The notes under the pieces were generated by a model, which searched no databases, was not told the origin of the DNA, and saw only the letters and a list, made by a program, of their open reading frames with translations. Of a stretch of DNA of 64,000 bases, positions 44,017-52,572 are shown one piece after another. Every line of letters starts with the position of its first letter. The first letter of the stretch is position 1. The stretch comes from Halogranum rubrum (GTDB taxonomy: Archaea; Halobacteriota; Halobacteria; Halobacteriales; Haloferacaceae). A program made the position numbers and the translations under genes. The DNA lies in the NCBI RefSeq assembly GCF_900114455.1, contig NZ_FOTC01000005.1, positions 148,890-212,889 on the forward strand. Direction: 5' to 3'.

Positions 44017-44451
44017 CTACGGAATCGTCGACCCGACGACGCGGACCGTCACCTCGTCGACGAACTCCTTACTCGCGTTGGCCGCGACGACGGTGGCTGA
44101 CTCTTTGATGGGTAAGAGAACGTTCGAGACGCTCTTCTGGCCGGGGTCGACAGCCCCTGCCCAGACACTGCTTCCTTTGGCGTCGACGACGCCCAGTTCG
44201 CGAATACTCGCCTCTTTCGCCGCGGTATCGGTCAGCGTCACCGTCGCCGTCGCGTTACTCGCCGTCCACGACTCCGCCAGTGAAATCGACTCGAAGATGT
44301 CCGAGGAGTCTACCCCTTCTACTTCCAGTCGAAGCCCCGTCGTCACACAACCAGCGGTACCGACAGACAGTGCGGCGACACCACTTGCGAGATAGCCCCG
44401 TCTCGACATCGTCCGTTCCATCCCGTCTCTCGTCGCCTCGTCTTCAGCCAT
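44017..44451 (-). CDS. Predicted Tat-exported lipoprotein (FxLYD-like)
   Basis: 144 residues from ATG at 44451 (alternatives: 44478 or the ATG just before SRRGYL). TMSRRGYLASGVAALSVGTA then GC is a Tat signal with lipobox. The mature part is beta-rich with ESWTASNATATVTLTDTAAK, resembling FxLYD/DUF-type Ig-like domains of haloarchaeal surface lipoproteins. Function unknown. Confidence 0.7.
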   Translation of the reverse strand: MAEDEATRDGMERTMSRRGYLASGVAALSVGTAGCVTTGLRLEVEGVDSSDIFESISLAESWTASNATATVTLTDTAAKEASIRELGVVDAKGSSVWAGAVDPGQKSVSNVLLPIKESATVVAANASKEFVDEVTVRVVGSTIP

Positions 44452-44524
44452 TGCTCTACAGAGAGTGACGTACAGCACCGTGGTAAGGCCGCCGGCCGAT
44501 TCGCTGGTTCACCGACTCGCTCGG

Positions 44525-45937
44525 CTACGCCAACTGCTCGCCGACGAGTCGATTCGCTTCGGCGACGAACTCGGCTTGCTTCCCTGCTGGAATCGTCGCC
44601 CCGGCGGCGACGTCGTGGCCGCCGCCATCGCCACCGACACTCCGCGACGCCTCGCGCATCACGACCGAGAGGTCCAGTCCTTGCTTCGTCAAGAAGTGAC
44701 TGCCGCGTGCGGAGACTTTCACCTCCTCGGCGTTCTTCTCGGCGAACGCGAGGATAGGCTTACGGCGACTGATGCCGTTCGCGCCGACGGCCATCCCGGC
44801 GATGATGCCCACGATGGTCTCACGGATTCGCGTCCCCGCGTCGAACCACTGGACGTGGTCTTCGACGGTGACGCCCTCCGTCTTGACCCACTGCAACCCT
44901 TCCGAGAGATTTCGGCGGTGGTTTCGGAGCAATGTCCGCGCTCGGTCGAGCGCCTCCCCTCGGTCGCCGAGACAGACCGCGAGGCCGACGTCGGCGCGGT
45001 CGTATCGGGCCGTCGCGTTGAGCAACGTCGAGAACTCACTGACGTCGCGGAGTTCGGTCCCGACTTCCTCGGCGACGAGGCTGTACGTCGTCCCGACGAG
45101 CGTGTTGACTCGCTCTGGTGGGACACCTTTCGTGACGGCGCGTTTGATGAGTGCGCTCACGACGGTCTGTCGTTCCTCCTGGGTGAGGTCGACCCACCGC
45201 TTCCACTCACCCCCCTCCTTCAGGTCGAGACCGAGATTCGAGAGGAATTTGATAGCGCCGTTCTGGTCGTTCGAGACGCCCGGAATTCGGAGTTCGCTGG
45301 CGTACTCCAGTAACTTGGGGAGCGGTCGTGTCTGTCGCCCGTAGAGCGCGAGGTCTTTCGCCGGGTCCAAGACGCCCGCCGCGACGCCCTCGGCGACGAT
45401 ACCTTCGTTCGCACCATGCAGGCCGCCCTCCGAGTCCTGCATGTCGCCGACTGCCCCGACGACGGCGAGGGCGGCGAGGTCCCGGTTGTCTCCGTCTTCT
45501 GCTTCGAGTGCCCGCGCGAGGACGTAACTCGCGCCCGCGCCCGACAGTTCGGTCGCGCCGTTGAGACCGAACAAGAGGGGATTGAGGTGGTATTCAGTCT
45601 CAACATCGGCGGGTTGGTGGTGGTCGGCGATGACGGGCGTAAAGTCACCCGCCGCTTCGTGCTCGGCGATTACGTCGAGTTGTCCGCTCCCGAAGTCGGT
45701 GAAGAGCACCGTCTCGTGGTCCGTCGCCGCGATGGCGGCGACTTCCTCGGCGTCGAGTTGCTTCGAGAACACGGTGTCGAACCGAATCTCTGCGCGTTCG
45801 AGCGCCGACGCCGCGACGGCGGCACTCGTGAGGCCGTCGGCGTCGATGTGCGAGGCGAGCAGTACCGAGTCGGCCTCGCGCAAGCGGTCGGCGCACGCCA
45901 CCGCGCGGTCGTGAAGTTCGGGAACGGGACCTGCCAT
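44525..45937 (-). CDS. RecJ-like single-strand exonuclease (DHH/DHHA1)
   Basis: 470 residues from ATG at 45937. The DHH domain shows LLASHIDADGLTSAAVAASA, VLFTDFGSGQLD and the DHH motif VIADHHQPADVE. The C-terminal DHHA1 domain ends with GGDGGGHDVAAGATIPAG. Archaeal RecJ homologues (including GAN, the GINS-associated nuclease) degrade single-stranded DNA or RNA in replication and repair. Confidence 0.92.
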   Translation of the reverse strand: MAGPVPELHDRAVACADRLREADSVLLASHIDADGLTSAAVAASALERAEIRFDTVFSKQLDAEEVAAIAATDHETVLFTDFGSGQLDVIAEHEAAGDFTPVIADHHQPADVETEYHLNPLLFGLNGATELSGAGASYVLARALEAEDGDNRDLAALAVVGAVGDMQDSEGGLHGANEGIVAEGVAAGVLDPAKDLALYGRQTRPLPKLLEYASELRIPGVSNDQNGAIKFLSNLGLDLKEGGEWKRWVDLTQEERQTVVSALIKRAVTKGVPPERVNTLVGTTYSLVAEEVGTELRDVSEFSTLLNATARYDRADVGLAVCLGDRGEALDRARTLLRNHRRNLSEGLQWVKTEGVTVEDHVQWFDAGTRIRETIVGIIAGMAVGANGISRRKPILAFAEKNAEEVKVSARGSHFLTKQGLDLSVVMREASRSVGGDGGGHDVAAGATIPAGKQAEFVAEANRLVGEQLA

Positions 45938-46036
45938 CACTCCCGACTGGGGCGGTTTCGGATTTAAACACTCGCTCTCTCACTCGCTTCGCCAGAACCG
46001 TCATGAGTATCGGGGGTGACTCTCGAACACGTACAG

Positions 46037-46753
46037 ATGTTCCCGCTCTCACGCCTCCCGGTGTTGACGATGACCGCCGAGGACGTGTGCTGTCTCCACT
46101 GGCCGGTCGACCCGGACGAACTGAGTCCTCGCCTGCCGGCCCCGCTCGACCTCTCGCTGTTCGACGGAACGGCGTGGCTCTCCGTCGTCGCGTTCCGGGC
46201 GACGGGAGTCCGGCCGCGGGGCCTCCCATCGTCACGCGGCCGGTCGTTTCCGCAACTCCGCCTCCAGACCTACGTCTGGCACCAGGGGACGCCGGGACGC
46301 TACTTCTTCAGTATCGACGCGAGCGACCGACTCGTCGCCCACCTCTTTCGACTCACGTCGCGGATGCCGTACTTCACCGCCGACAGTCACATCGAGCGCG
46401 ACGGTCGAGCGATTCGATTCGACAGTCGCCGCGAGCAGATCGGTGCGCCGTCGGCGACGTTCGAAACGACGGTCACCGTCGACGGCGGCACTGACGGCTC
46501 GGGCGTCCTCGATGGAGGCGACAGAGACCGGTGGTTCGTGGGTCACCATCGCGTCTTCGGCGCGGTGGGCGGGACACTCTGGGCGTTAGACATCGACCGC
46601 GAGACACCGTCGTTTCGTTCGGCGACGGCGACAATCGAGGAGAACACGCTGTTCGAGGCCGCAGGCGTCCCGTCGCCGACGGCGGACCCGACAGTCCGGT
46701 ATCACCGCGCGTGGCCGATGCACGCGTCGCGCCCGTGGCGGATTCGTTCCTAG
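46037..46753 (+). CDS. DUF2071 (YqjF-like) family protein
   Basis: 238 residues from ATG at 46037 (GTG at 46016 also possible). FPLSRLPVLTMTAEDVCCLH and VDPDELSPRLPAPLDLSLFD are typical of the DUF2071/YqjF family, which is widespread and structurally related to acetoacetate decarboxylase. The late motif YHRAWPMHASRPW also occurs in the family. Function unknown. It converges with the MFS gene, their ends overlapping by 4 nt. Confidence 0.88.
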   Translation: MFPLSRLPVLTMTAEDVCCLHWPVDPDELSPRLPAPLDLSLFDGTAWLSVVAFRATGVRPRGLPSSRGRSFPQLRLQTYVWHQGTPGRYFFSIDASDRLVAHLFRLTSRMPYFTADSHIERDGRAIRFDSRREQIGAPSATFETTVTVDGGTDGSGVLDGGDRDRWFVGHHRVFGAVGGTLWALDIDRETPSFRSATATIEENTLFEAAGVPSPTADPTVRYHRAWPMHASRPWRIRS

Positions 46754-47943
46754 GTCTGGAGTCGCCACAGCACGCCCGCGAAGAGCACCGTCGCAATCAG
46801 CGCCGTCACGGTGAGCAGGCCCCACCCGAGTCCGTACCCACTCGTCTCGACGAGGAGGCCGAACAGCGGCGGTGCGACGAGGCCGCCGGTGTTGATAGCG
46901 GTCTGTCCGCCCGCCGTCGCCCCGCCGATGTCGTCGCTGTCGACGAGTTCGGAGAGACACGAGTAGAAGACGCCCGTCGACCCGTGAATCGAGAGACCGA
47001 GACCGACGAACAGCACGACGGCGACGGGCAGCGACCACGACCCGCCTGCGAGAACGCCGAACAGTACGACGGCGAACGCGAGTTGCCCGAGGGCGACGGT
47101 GGCCGCACCCTTCGCGCCGCCGAGGCGGTCCGCGAGACTCCCGGCACCGATACGGCCGACGCTCCCCGTCACCTGCGTCAGCGCGAGGACGATGCCGCCC
47201 GCGGCGGCGCTCGCACCCACCGCGTCCTGTACGTAGAGGACGGTGTAGCCGAGCATCGAGAAGATGGACGCGCCGACGAACAGACCGGCGGCCACCAAGA
47301 GGACGTACGCACGGTTGTCCCACAGTCCCGAGAGGTCCGGCAGCGAGAACTCGCCGCTCCCGCTGGACCCGTCGTAGAGCGCGACGAATCCGAGCGCGTA
47401 CCCACCGGCGAGCGCGGCGACGACCCAGAAGCCAATCCGCCACGCGGCGACGGCGGCGACGCCCGTGATGAGGAGCGACGCCACCCCGCTTCCCGCCGTC
47501 ACGCCGACCTGTTTCAGCCCCATCGCGAGGCCCTGTCGCCCCGGCGGGGAACTGGCGACGATAGCGCGGTTCGAGGCGGGCATCGCCGTCGAGTAAGCCG
47601 CGCCGAGCACTGCGCCCGCGCCCAGCAGGAGGCCGTACGAGGGCGCGAGTGAGACGCCGACGGCGGCGACGGCGAGTGCGGCGAGGCCGACGACCATCAG
47701 GCGCTTCTCACCGAAGCCGTCGACGGCCGCACCGCTCGGAAAGAGCATCACCGTGTAGCCGAGCAGTGCAGCCGTAAGAAAGACGCCGACGAGCGACTCG
47801 GAGAGCGTGAAGGCGTCGCGGACGAACCCGGTCGCCGCGAAGATGGTGTAGTAACAGAGACTCGCCGCCGTCTGCCATCCGGCCACCGTCGCCACCGACC
47901 GCCAACTTCTCGACGTACTCGCGACGTTCGACTCGGTTGCCAC
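46750..47943 (-). CDS. Major facilitator superfamily transporter
   Basis: 397 residues with 12 predicted helices and the MFS loop motif LFPSGAAVDGFGEKRLMVVG between helices 2 and 3 (GxxxDrxGxR-like). The second half repeats the pattern (GRIGAGSLADRLGGAKG). Substrate unknown; MFS members of this size export drugs or move small organic ions. Confidence 0.92.
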   Translation of the reverse strand: MATESNVASTSRSWRSVATVAGWQTAASLCYYTIFAATGFVRDAFTLSESLVGVFLTAALLGYTVMLFPSGAAVDGFGEKRLMVVGLAALAVAAVGVSLAPSYGLLLGAGAVLGAAYSTAMPASNRAIVASSPPGRQGLAMGLKQVGVTAGSGVASLLITGVAAVAAWRIGFWVVAALAGGYALGFVALYDGSSGSGEFSLPDLSGLWDNRAYVLLVAAGLFVGASIFSMLGYTVLYVQDAVGASAAAGGIVLALTQVTGSVGRIGAGSLADRLGGAKGAATVALGQLAFAVVLFGVLAGGSWSLPVAVVLFVGLGLSIHGSTGVFYSCLSELVDSDDIGGATAGGQTAINTGGLVAPPLFGLLVETSGYGLGWGLLTVTALIATVLFAGVLWRLQT

Positions 47944-48129
47944 TGGTAGAGAGTCGGTGGGTGCGTCGGTTAACCGTGACGAGTGCGGCCGGGTTTACTG
48001 GTTCGTCCGACTCTCTGACGACTCGTCGAGAACTGTCGAGTTACTCGCGGTATCGGTTGCGAGTTATTGCAGGTCACGGAAGCTCCTATACGTTCGACTG
48101 ACGTGAGTTTCTGTGGCTGAGAGATTGGT

Positions 48130-48169
48130 CGTGCTGAATAGAGGGCGCAAATCGGTCATCATGCTCATT
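48130..48169 (+). repeat. GTGCTGAA-type dispersed repeat, copy C
   Basis: The first 19 bp are identical to the repeat at 4786-4804, and ATGCTCATT 30 nt further on also occurs after the copy at 62957. Confidence 0.6.
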
Positions 48170-48233
48170 CGATCTGAACACCTTACTGGAGAAACCACGG
48201 TTACGTCTTCGCAGCGAGAGCGGTATGCCGAAT

Positions 48234-48242
48234 GCTTATACG
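48234..48242 (+). promoter_or_regulatory. TATA-like element of hicBA
   Basis: GCTTATACG about 25-33 nt before the hicB ATG at 48267. Confidence 0.45.
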
Positions 48243-48266
48243 GTTCATTGGGCAACTAGAGGTAAG

Positions 48267-48536
48267 ATGGCCAGTTCGACTCGGAACGGCGACGCCAACG
48301 ATGGTGAGATTCGTCTCTGGCAAGAGGACGGCTGGTGGGTCGCGAAGGACGTCGATACGGGCGTGACCACGCAAGGAGAGTCCAGAGAGGAGGCACTGGA
48401 CCACCTCGACGACGCTGTCGCAGTCCATACCGGGAAACGTGGGCGCAAACCGACGGACGAAGAACTTCGTGCGCTGGGAATCTCCCCCGAGAACAACACC
48501 ACTGGCGACCAGGAACCGCCGGACGTCCTCGACTAA
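48267..48536 (+). CDS. hicB: HicB-type antitoxin
   Basis: 89 residues. EIRLWQEDGWWVAKDVDTGV and TQGESREEALDHLDDAVAVH are the partially degraded RNase-H-like HicB fold with its characteristic helix. It should bind and block the toxin encoded 3 nt downstream. The usual C-terminal DNA-binding segment is replaced by a short acidic tail with RGRKPTDEELRALGI, frequent in archaeal HicB. Antitoxin-first order is less common than hicA-hicB in bacteria but usual in haloarchaea. Confidence 0.9.
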   Translation: MASSTRNGDANDGEIRLWQEDGWWVAKDVDTGVTTQGESREEALDHLDDAVAVHTGKRGRKPTDEELRALGISPENNTTGDQEPPDVLD

Positions 48537-48539
48537 TCG

Positions 48540-48791
48540 ATGGGTCGGCGAACGTTCTCTGGAACGGAGGTAGTGAAGGTGCTGGTCAACGTCGGTGGGT
48601 TCGAGTGGCGACGTACGACCGGCGACCACGCCCAACTGTACTACGAACACCCGACGAACGAAGCGGACCGCCGACAAGTGACCGTCCCGCTGCATAGCGA
48701 ACTCCGTACCGGGACGCTCCGAAGCATCGCCGAAAGTGCCGGAGCAAACGATTTTGATGCCTTCTGCGAGTGGATAGACGAAAATGCCTAA
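48540..48791 (+). CDS. hicA: HicA-type mRNA interferase toxin
   Basis: 83 residues of the double-stranded-RNA-binding-like HicA fold: SGTEVVKVLVNVGGFEWRRT followed by the catalytic histidine in TTGDHAQLYY and VTVPLHSELRTGTLRSI. It cleaves mRNA and halts translation when HicB is lost. All key residues are present, so it is probably active. The pair sits in a lower-GC islet next to a dispersed repeat. Confidence 0.92.
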   Translation: MGRRTFSGTEVVKVLVNVGGFEWRRTTGDHAQLYYEHPTNEADRRQVTVPLHSELRTGTLRSIAESAGANDFDAFCEWIDENA

Positions 48792-48873
48792 TCTTCGGCG
48801 AAGAGACGAATACCCTCATTATTGTCGCATCTCGGCAGGATGGGTTTACCGACTATGTTTAAGCGGGTTCCGT

Positions 48874-49065
48874 TTATTGGTCTGTGATTCCAGCTGAGAA
48901 TATTCTCCTCCAGATTATCATTCCAGATCCAACGCTTGCTACCACGGTGAATGCTGTCACGAGGGAAATACCGAAGAACAACATTGCAACGAACGCGATG
49001 GCCAGCGCAAACACGAATAGAAGCGCAAATCGAATTGAAGACGACGAGAGACGTCCGATGTCCAT
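48874..49065 (-). CDS. Tiny two-helix membrane protein, unknown
   Basis: 63 residues with hydrophobic stretches SIRFALLFVFALAIAFVAML and LVTAFTVVASVGSGMIIW and a basic RR near the C-terminus. A TATA-like ATTATTC lies just upstream. It has AT-rich codons and I do not recognise it. Opposite orientation to hicBA. Confidence 0.5.
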   Translation of the reverse strand: MDIGRLSSSSIRFALLFVFALAIAFVAMLFFGISLVTAFTVVASVGSGMIIWRRIFSAGITDQ

Positions 49066-49179
49066 GTCAGAATAATATCAGACCCGTACATATGATTTTC
49101 TGACAGGAACTGAGGTGGTTTCTGTGGTCGTACCGACCTCAGCGCGCTAGTCAGTCAGTTGGTAACTTCCGGTGAGACT

Positions 49180-49386
49180 CTATGCTGCTGTTCTCGTTTT
49201 TAAGAACGATTGGGTGAACGCGACGGTACCGATGGTTACTGCGATGAGATAGACGGGACTCGTTGCCGTATCGAGACTTGCTGCGGGGGACTGAACAAGT
49301 GCGATAATAGCTAATCCGACTATATACCCTGCAACAATGGCTGCGACGAGGATACCAAGACTTCGTCTGTTCGGGAGGGACACCAT
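49180..49386 (-). CDS. Tiny two-helix membrane protein, unknown
   Basis: 68 residues: SLGILVAAIVAGYIVGLAII and SPVYLIAVTIGTVAFTQSFL form two helices. A TATA-like ATATCAAAT stands upstream of the ATG. Codon use is AT-richer than the core genes. Like its neighbour at 48874 it has no recognised family. Confidence 0.5.
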   Translation of the reverse strand: MVSLPNRRSLGILVAAIVAGYIVGLAIIALVQSPAASLDTATSPVYLIAVTIGTVAFTQSFLKTRTAA

Positions 49387-49817
49387 AGATAATAATTTGA
49401 TATAGAGTCGTATGGTTGTTCTGATTGCACGTTTTTACCTCGCTAAGCGCAACTCCGCGCTGATAGACTCACCCTCTAAGTTCAACGCAGGTTTCCATTG
49501 GTAAGATAACCTGAGACGCTGATGAGTACGAACACGTCTGTTACTAACTATCGGTAGATTGCTCGAATGTCCACGTATTTTCGACGACGGCGGACTCGTT
49601 GTGCTCCTCGCCTCGTTTCACTCGGCTGCGGTGCTTACGTCGTCCGCCGTCGTCGAAAATACGTCCCTTTCAATCCCACCCACCGCAGCCACACCCTCCC
49701 CAACCGATTCACTCACTCGCTGACGCCCATTCGCTCATCCCTCGCGTGCGTGACTCGTCGCCCGGAGGCGACGAAGCCACGCGCCACGGCGGTTGATAAA
49801 TTCGCAAAAACGCTAAA
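49387..49817. other. Non-coding gap with a long hairpin
   Basis: 431 bp without a credible gene. It contains a 22-bp perfect inverted repeat (49573-49594 and 49643-49664) and, to its right, a C-rich segment with repeated CACTCGCT/CATTCGCT words typical of haloarchaeal intergenic DNA. Confidence 0.5.
49573..49664. repeat. 22-bp perfect inverted repeat with 48-nt loop
   Basis: The left arm 49573-49594 (begins ACGTATTTTCGACGACGG) is the exact reverse complement of 49643-49664. Such arms are far longer than expected by chance and could form a stable RNA or DNA hairpin. Confidence 0.85.
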
Positions 49818-50567
49818 CTACTCGTGATAACTCGGTGCGGCCATCTCCACGACGGCGCACGCCAGTTCCTCGAAGTCCGCGACGTCGGGGACGACGTCGA
49901 CGGTGATGCCGTGGGACTCGGCGCGTTCTTTCGTCGGGTGGCCGATGGTCCCCACGACGGCGTCGTTCAGCCCGTCGATGGCTTCGTCTCGAATGCCGCG
50001 CTCCTCGGCGGCGTCGAGGAAGTGTTCGACGGTCAACGACGAGGTGAACAGCGCCGCTTCGAGTTCGCCGTCGGCGGCCATCTCGGCGGATTTGCCCGAA
50101 CTCTCTGGTCTGACGAGTCGGTAGAGCACCGTCTCGTTCACGTCGGCACCCGCCTCTCGGAGACCGTCGGTGAGCACCGGACTCCCGTGGTCCGAACGGG
50201 CGACTTCGATACGCTTGCCGTCGACTTCGCCGGCCAGCATCTCGACGAGTCCCGTCGACGAGAACTCCTGGGGCACCCGGTCGACGCGGTAGCCCGCCTT
50301 CCGAAGCGCCTCCGCCGTACTCTCTCCGATGGCGACGACGGTGGTGTCACCGGGTTCCCATCCCGCTTCTTTCGCGAGTTCGACGCCGGTCTTGCTCGTC
50401 AACACGACGTAGTCGGCGTCGTCGGTTTGTGGACTCGCGCCGGTCGGCCGAACTTCCAGCATCGGGTCGGGGACGGGCGTCGCGCCGAGCGAGTCGAGCA
50501 GTTCGACGGCGTCTGCGAGGCGTTCGTCGTCGGGGCGGAAGACGGCGACACGGACTTGCTGCGTCAT
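49818..50567 (-). CDS. hemD: Uroporphyrinogen-III synthase
   Basis: 249 residues from ATG at 50567. The two-lobed fold is recognised by VRVAVFRPDDERLADAVELL, YVVLTSKTGVELAKEAGW and VVAIGESTAEALRKAGYR, then AALFTSSLTVEHFLDAAEE. It closes hydroxymethylbilane with inversion of ring D. It is coupled to cobA (4-nt overlap) and is the last gene of hemC-cobA-hemD. Confidence 0.92.
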   Translation of the reverse strand: MTQQVRVAVFRPDDERLADAVELLDSLGATPVPDPMLEVRPTGASPQTDDADYVVLTSKTGVELAKEAGWEPGDTTVVAIGESTAEALRKAGYRVDRVPQEFSSTGLVEMLAGEVDGKRIEVARSDHGSPVLTDGLREAGADVNETVLYRLVRPESSGKSAEMAADGELEAALFTSSLTVEHFLDAAEERGIRDEAIDGLNDAVVGTIGHPTKERAESHGITVDVVPDVADFEELACAVVEMAAPSYHE

Positions 50568-51352
50568 TCTTCTTCCCCTTCTCCGTCCCACTCGCCGGTC
50601 TGGTTCGCCAAGAACTCGACTACCTTCTCACGGGTCGCCGCCACTCCGCCGATGACGGTGATGGCGGGTGGTTCGATTCCTGCTTCGTCTCTGACGTCGA
50701 CGATACTCTCTAACGTGCCCGTCGCGACGCGCATGTCGGGCCACGTCGCGCGCTCGACGAGTGCGACCGGCGTCTCGGGGTCCTTACCGGCGTCGAGGAG
50801 CGCCTGCGTGTACTGCGGCAGTTTGCCGACGCCCATCAGGACGACGATGGTCCCGCCGGTGTCGGCGAGTGCCTGCCAGTCGACGGCCGACTCCTCCTTC
50901 GTCGGGTCTTCGTGGCCCGTGACGAACGAGACGGAGGACGTGTGGTCGCGGTGTGTGACCGGGATGCCTGCGACGCCGGGACCGCCGATGGGTGAGGTGA
51001 TGCCGGGGACGACTTCGAACGGAATCTCGTTGGCCGCGAGATGTTCCATCTCCTCGCCGCCGCGGCCGAAGACGAACGGGTCGCCGCCCTTCAGGCGGAC
51101 GACGGTCTTGCCTTCTCGGGCCAACTCGACGAGTCGCTTGTTGGTGTACTCCTGCGGCGTCCACTCGCCACCGGCGCGCTTGCCGACGTCTTCGCGACGG
51201 TCTTCGGGGATGAGTCCGAGAATCTCCGGACCGGGGAGTTTGTCGTGCAGGACGACGTCGGCCTCGTCGATGAGACGACGCGCCTTCACGGTCATCAACT
51301 CGGGGTCGCCGGGACCGCTCCCGACGAGGTAGACCTTGCCAACCGAGGTCAT
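50564..51352 (-). CDS. cobA: Uroporphyrinogen-III C-methyltransferase (SUMT)
   Basis: 262 residues with VYLVGSGPGDPELMTVKARR at the N-terminus, VRLKGGDPFVFGRGGEEM (substrate loop) and VTGHEDP. It adds two methyl groups to uroporphyrinogen III to form precorrin-2, the entry to siroheme, cobalamin and, in archaea, the alternative heme route. It overlaps hemC and hemD. Confidence 0.95.
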   Translation of the reverse strand: MTSVGKVYLVGSGPGDPELMTVKARRLIDEADVVLHDKLPGPEILGLIPEDRREDVGKRAGGEWTPQEYTNKRLVELAREGKTVVRLKGGDPFVFGRGGEEMEHLAANEIPFEVVPGITSPIGGPGVAGIPVTHRDHTSSVSFVTGHEDPTKEESAVDWQALADTGGTIVVLMGVGKLPQYTQALLDAGKDPETPVALVERATWPDMRVATGTLESIVDVRDEAGIEPPAITVIGGVAATREKVVEFLANQTGEWDGEGEEE

Positions 51353-52461
51353 TCGTCTCGGGTTCCCTCGCTCGGCGTGTCGCGCTTGGCGGATTTGATG
51401 AGGTCGGCCGCACCGCGGTCACGCAGGCTCTCGGCCATCTCGATGGCGGCGTTCGCGTGGTCGTCGACCGGCAGGTCACGCTTGGACTCGACGAGTTCCT
51501 CGCCGTCTTGACTCAGCACCTGCACCTCGGTGTGGACGTAGGACCCCTGCAGGATAGCGTGGACGCCGATAGGGGCGACACAGCCACCGCCGAGTTCTTC
51601 GAGCACCGTCCGCTCCACGGTCGTCTCGACGCGCGACCGGGGGTGGTCGACGGCGGTGTGGACCGCTTCGACGACGTCGGGGTCGGCGGCGGTGACGGCG
51701 ATGGCTCCCTGTCCGGGCGCGGGGACGAACTTCGCCCGAGGGAGTCGCTCGAACTCGACGTGGTGGTGGAGACCGCTGCGGCGCAGACCCGCCTCCGCGA
51801 GGACGATAGCGTCGTACTCGGTGTCCAAATCGTGTTCGAGTGCGCCACGCTGGAGTTCCGAGAGGCTGTCGAACCACTCTTCGACCGACTGGTCGTAGTC
51901 GGCCTCGTAGTCCTCGTCTCCGGCGTTTCCTTTCTTGTCTTTCGACGCCTCCAGTCGTTTCTCGTGTTCCGCTTGGAGGCTGGCGGCGAGGAGCTTCTGA
52001 ATGCGCGTATCGACGTTTCCGCGCAACGGCTCGACCGTCAGGTCGGGCCGGGCGTTGAGAATCTGTGCCTTCCGGCGGAGCGACGAGGTGCCGACGGTGG
52101 ACCCGACCGGGAGGTCTTCGAACTCGTAGCCGTCGGGCGAGACGAGGACGTCGAAGGCAGATGCACGTTCGGGGATGCCCGCGATGGTGAGTTCCGGCGG
52201 TTGGTCGGTCGGCATGTCCTTCATCGAGTGGACGGCGAGGTTGGCGTCGCCGTCGAGGACGCGCTGGTCGACGTTGCGGACGAACGCACCTGTCTTCCCG
52301 AGTTGGTGGATGAGTTCGTCTTGCAGTTGGTCACCGCGCGTCTCGACTTCCTGAATCTCGACCTCGTAACGATAGCTTTCGAGCGCCTCCTGTACACTCG
52401 CCGCCTGTCGCAGCGCGAGGTCCGACCCCCGCGTCGCGATTCGAAGCGTCCCACGGTTCAT
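51349..52461 (-). CDS. hemC: Hydroxymethylbilane synthase (porphobilinogen deaminase)
   Basis: 370 residues from ATG at 52461. The start LRIATRGSDLALRQAASVQE and DANLAVHSMKDMPTDQP are standard; the dipyrromethane cofactor cysteine is in LEELGGGCVAPIGVH (residue 294). A ~40-residue acidic/lysine insertion around 175-215 (HEKRLEASKDKKGNAGDED) enlarges it compared with bacterial enzymes, as usual in haloarchaea. First gene of the hemC-cobA-hemD operon. Confidence 0.95.
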   Translation of the reverse strand: MNRGTLRIATRGSDLALRQAASVQEALESYRYEVEIQEVETRGDQLQDELIHQLGKTGAFVRNVDQRVLDGDANLAVHSMKDMPTDQPPELTIAGIPERASAFDVLVSPDGYEFEDLPVGSTVGTSSLRRKAQILNARPDLTVEPLRGNVDTRIQKLLAASLQAEHEKRLEASKDKKGNAGDEDYEADYDQSVEEWFDSLSELQRGALEHDLDTEYDAIVLAEAGLRRSGLHHHVEFERLPRAKFVPAPGQGAIAVTAADPDVVEAVHTAVDHPRSRVETTVERTVLEELGGGCVAPIGVHAILQGSYVHTEVQVLSQDGEELVESKRDLPVDDHANAAIEMAESLRDRGAADLIKSAKRDTPSEGTRDE

Positions 52462-52572
52462 ACACACGTCTCTGCGGTCGACCGTGAAAAGGGCACCAGT
52501 TCCCGTCGCCCGCGTGTGGGGTGGTCGCAGGCGCGGCCGTCGATACTGCTCGACTGTACTGGCTCGACTGAC

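Larger units (their letters stand above)
47944..48266. other. Low-GC junction region before hicBA
   Basis: No gene is recognised. It holds a copy of the CGTGCTGAATAGAGGGCGC motif and the hicBA promoter, and marks the change from high-GC genes to a lower-GC islet running to about 49.8 kb. Confidence 0.5.

Noticed and set aside
49668..49679. TTTCAATCCCAC, which looks like the reverse complement of a haloarchaeal CRISPR repeat end
   Set aside because: Only one partial copy exists, with no spacer-repeat array and no cas genes nearby.
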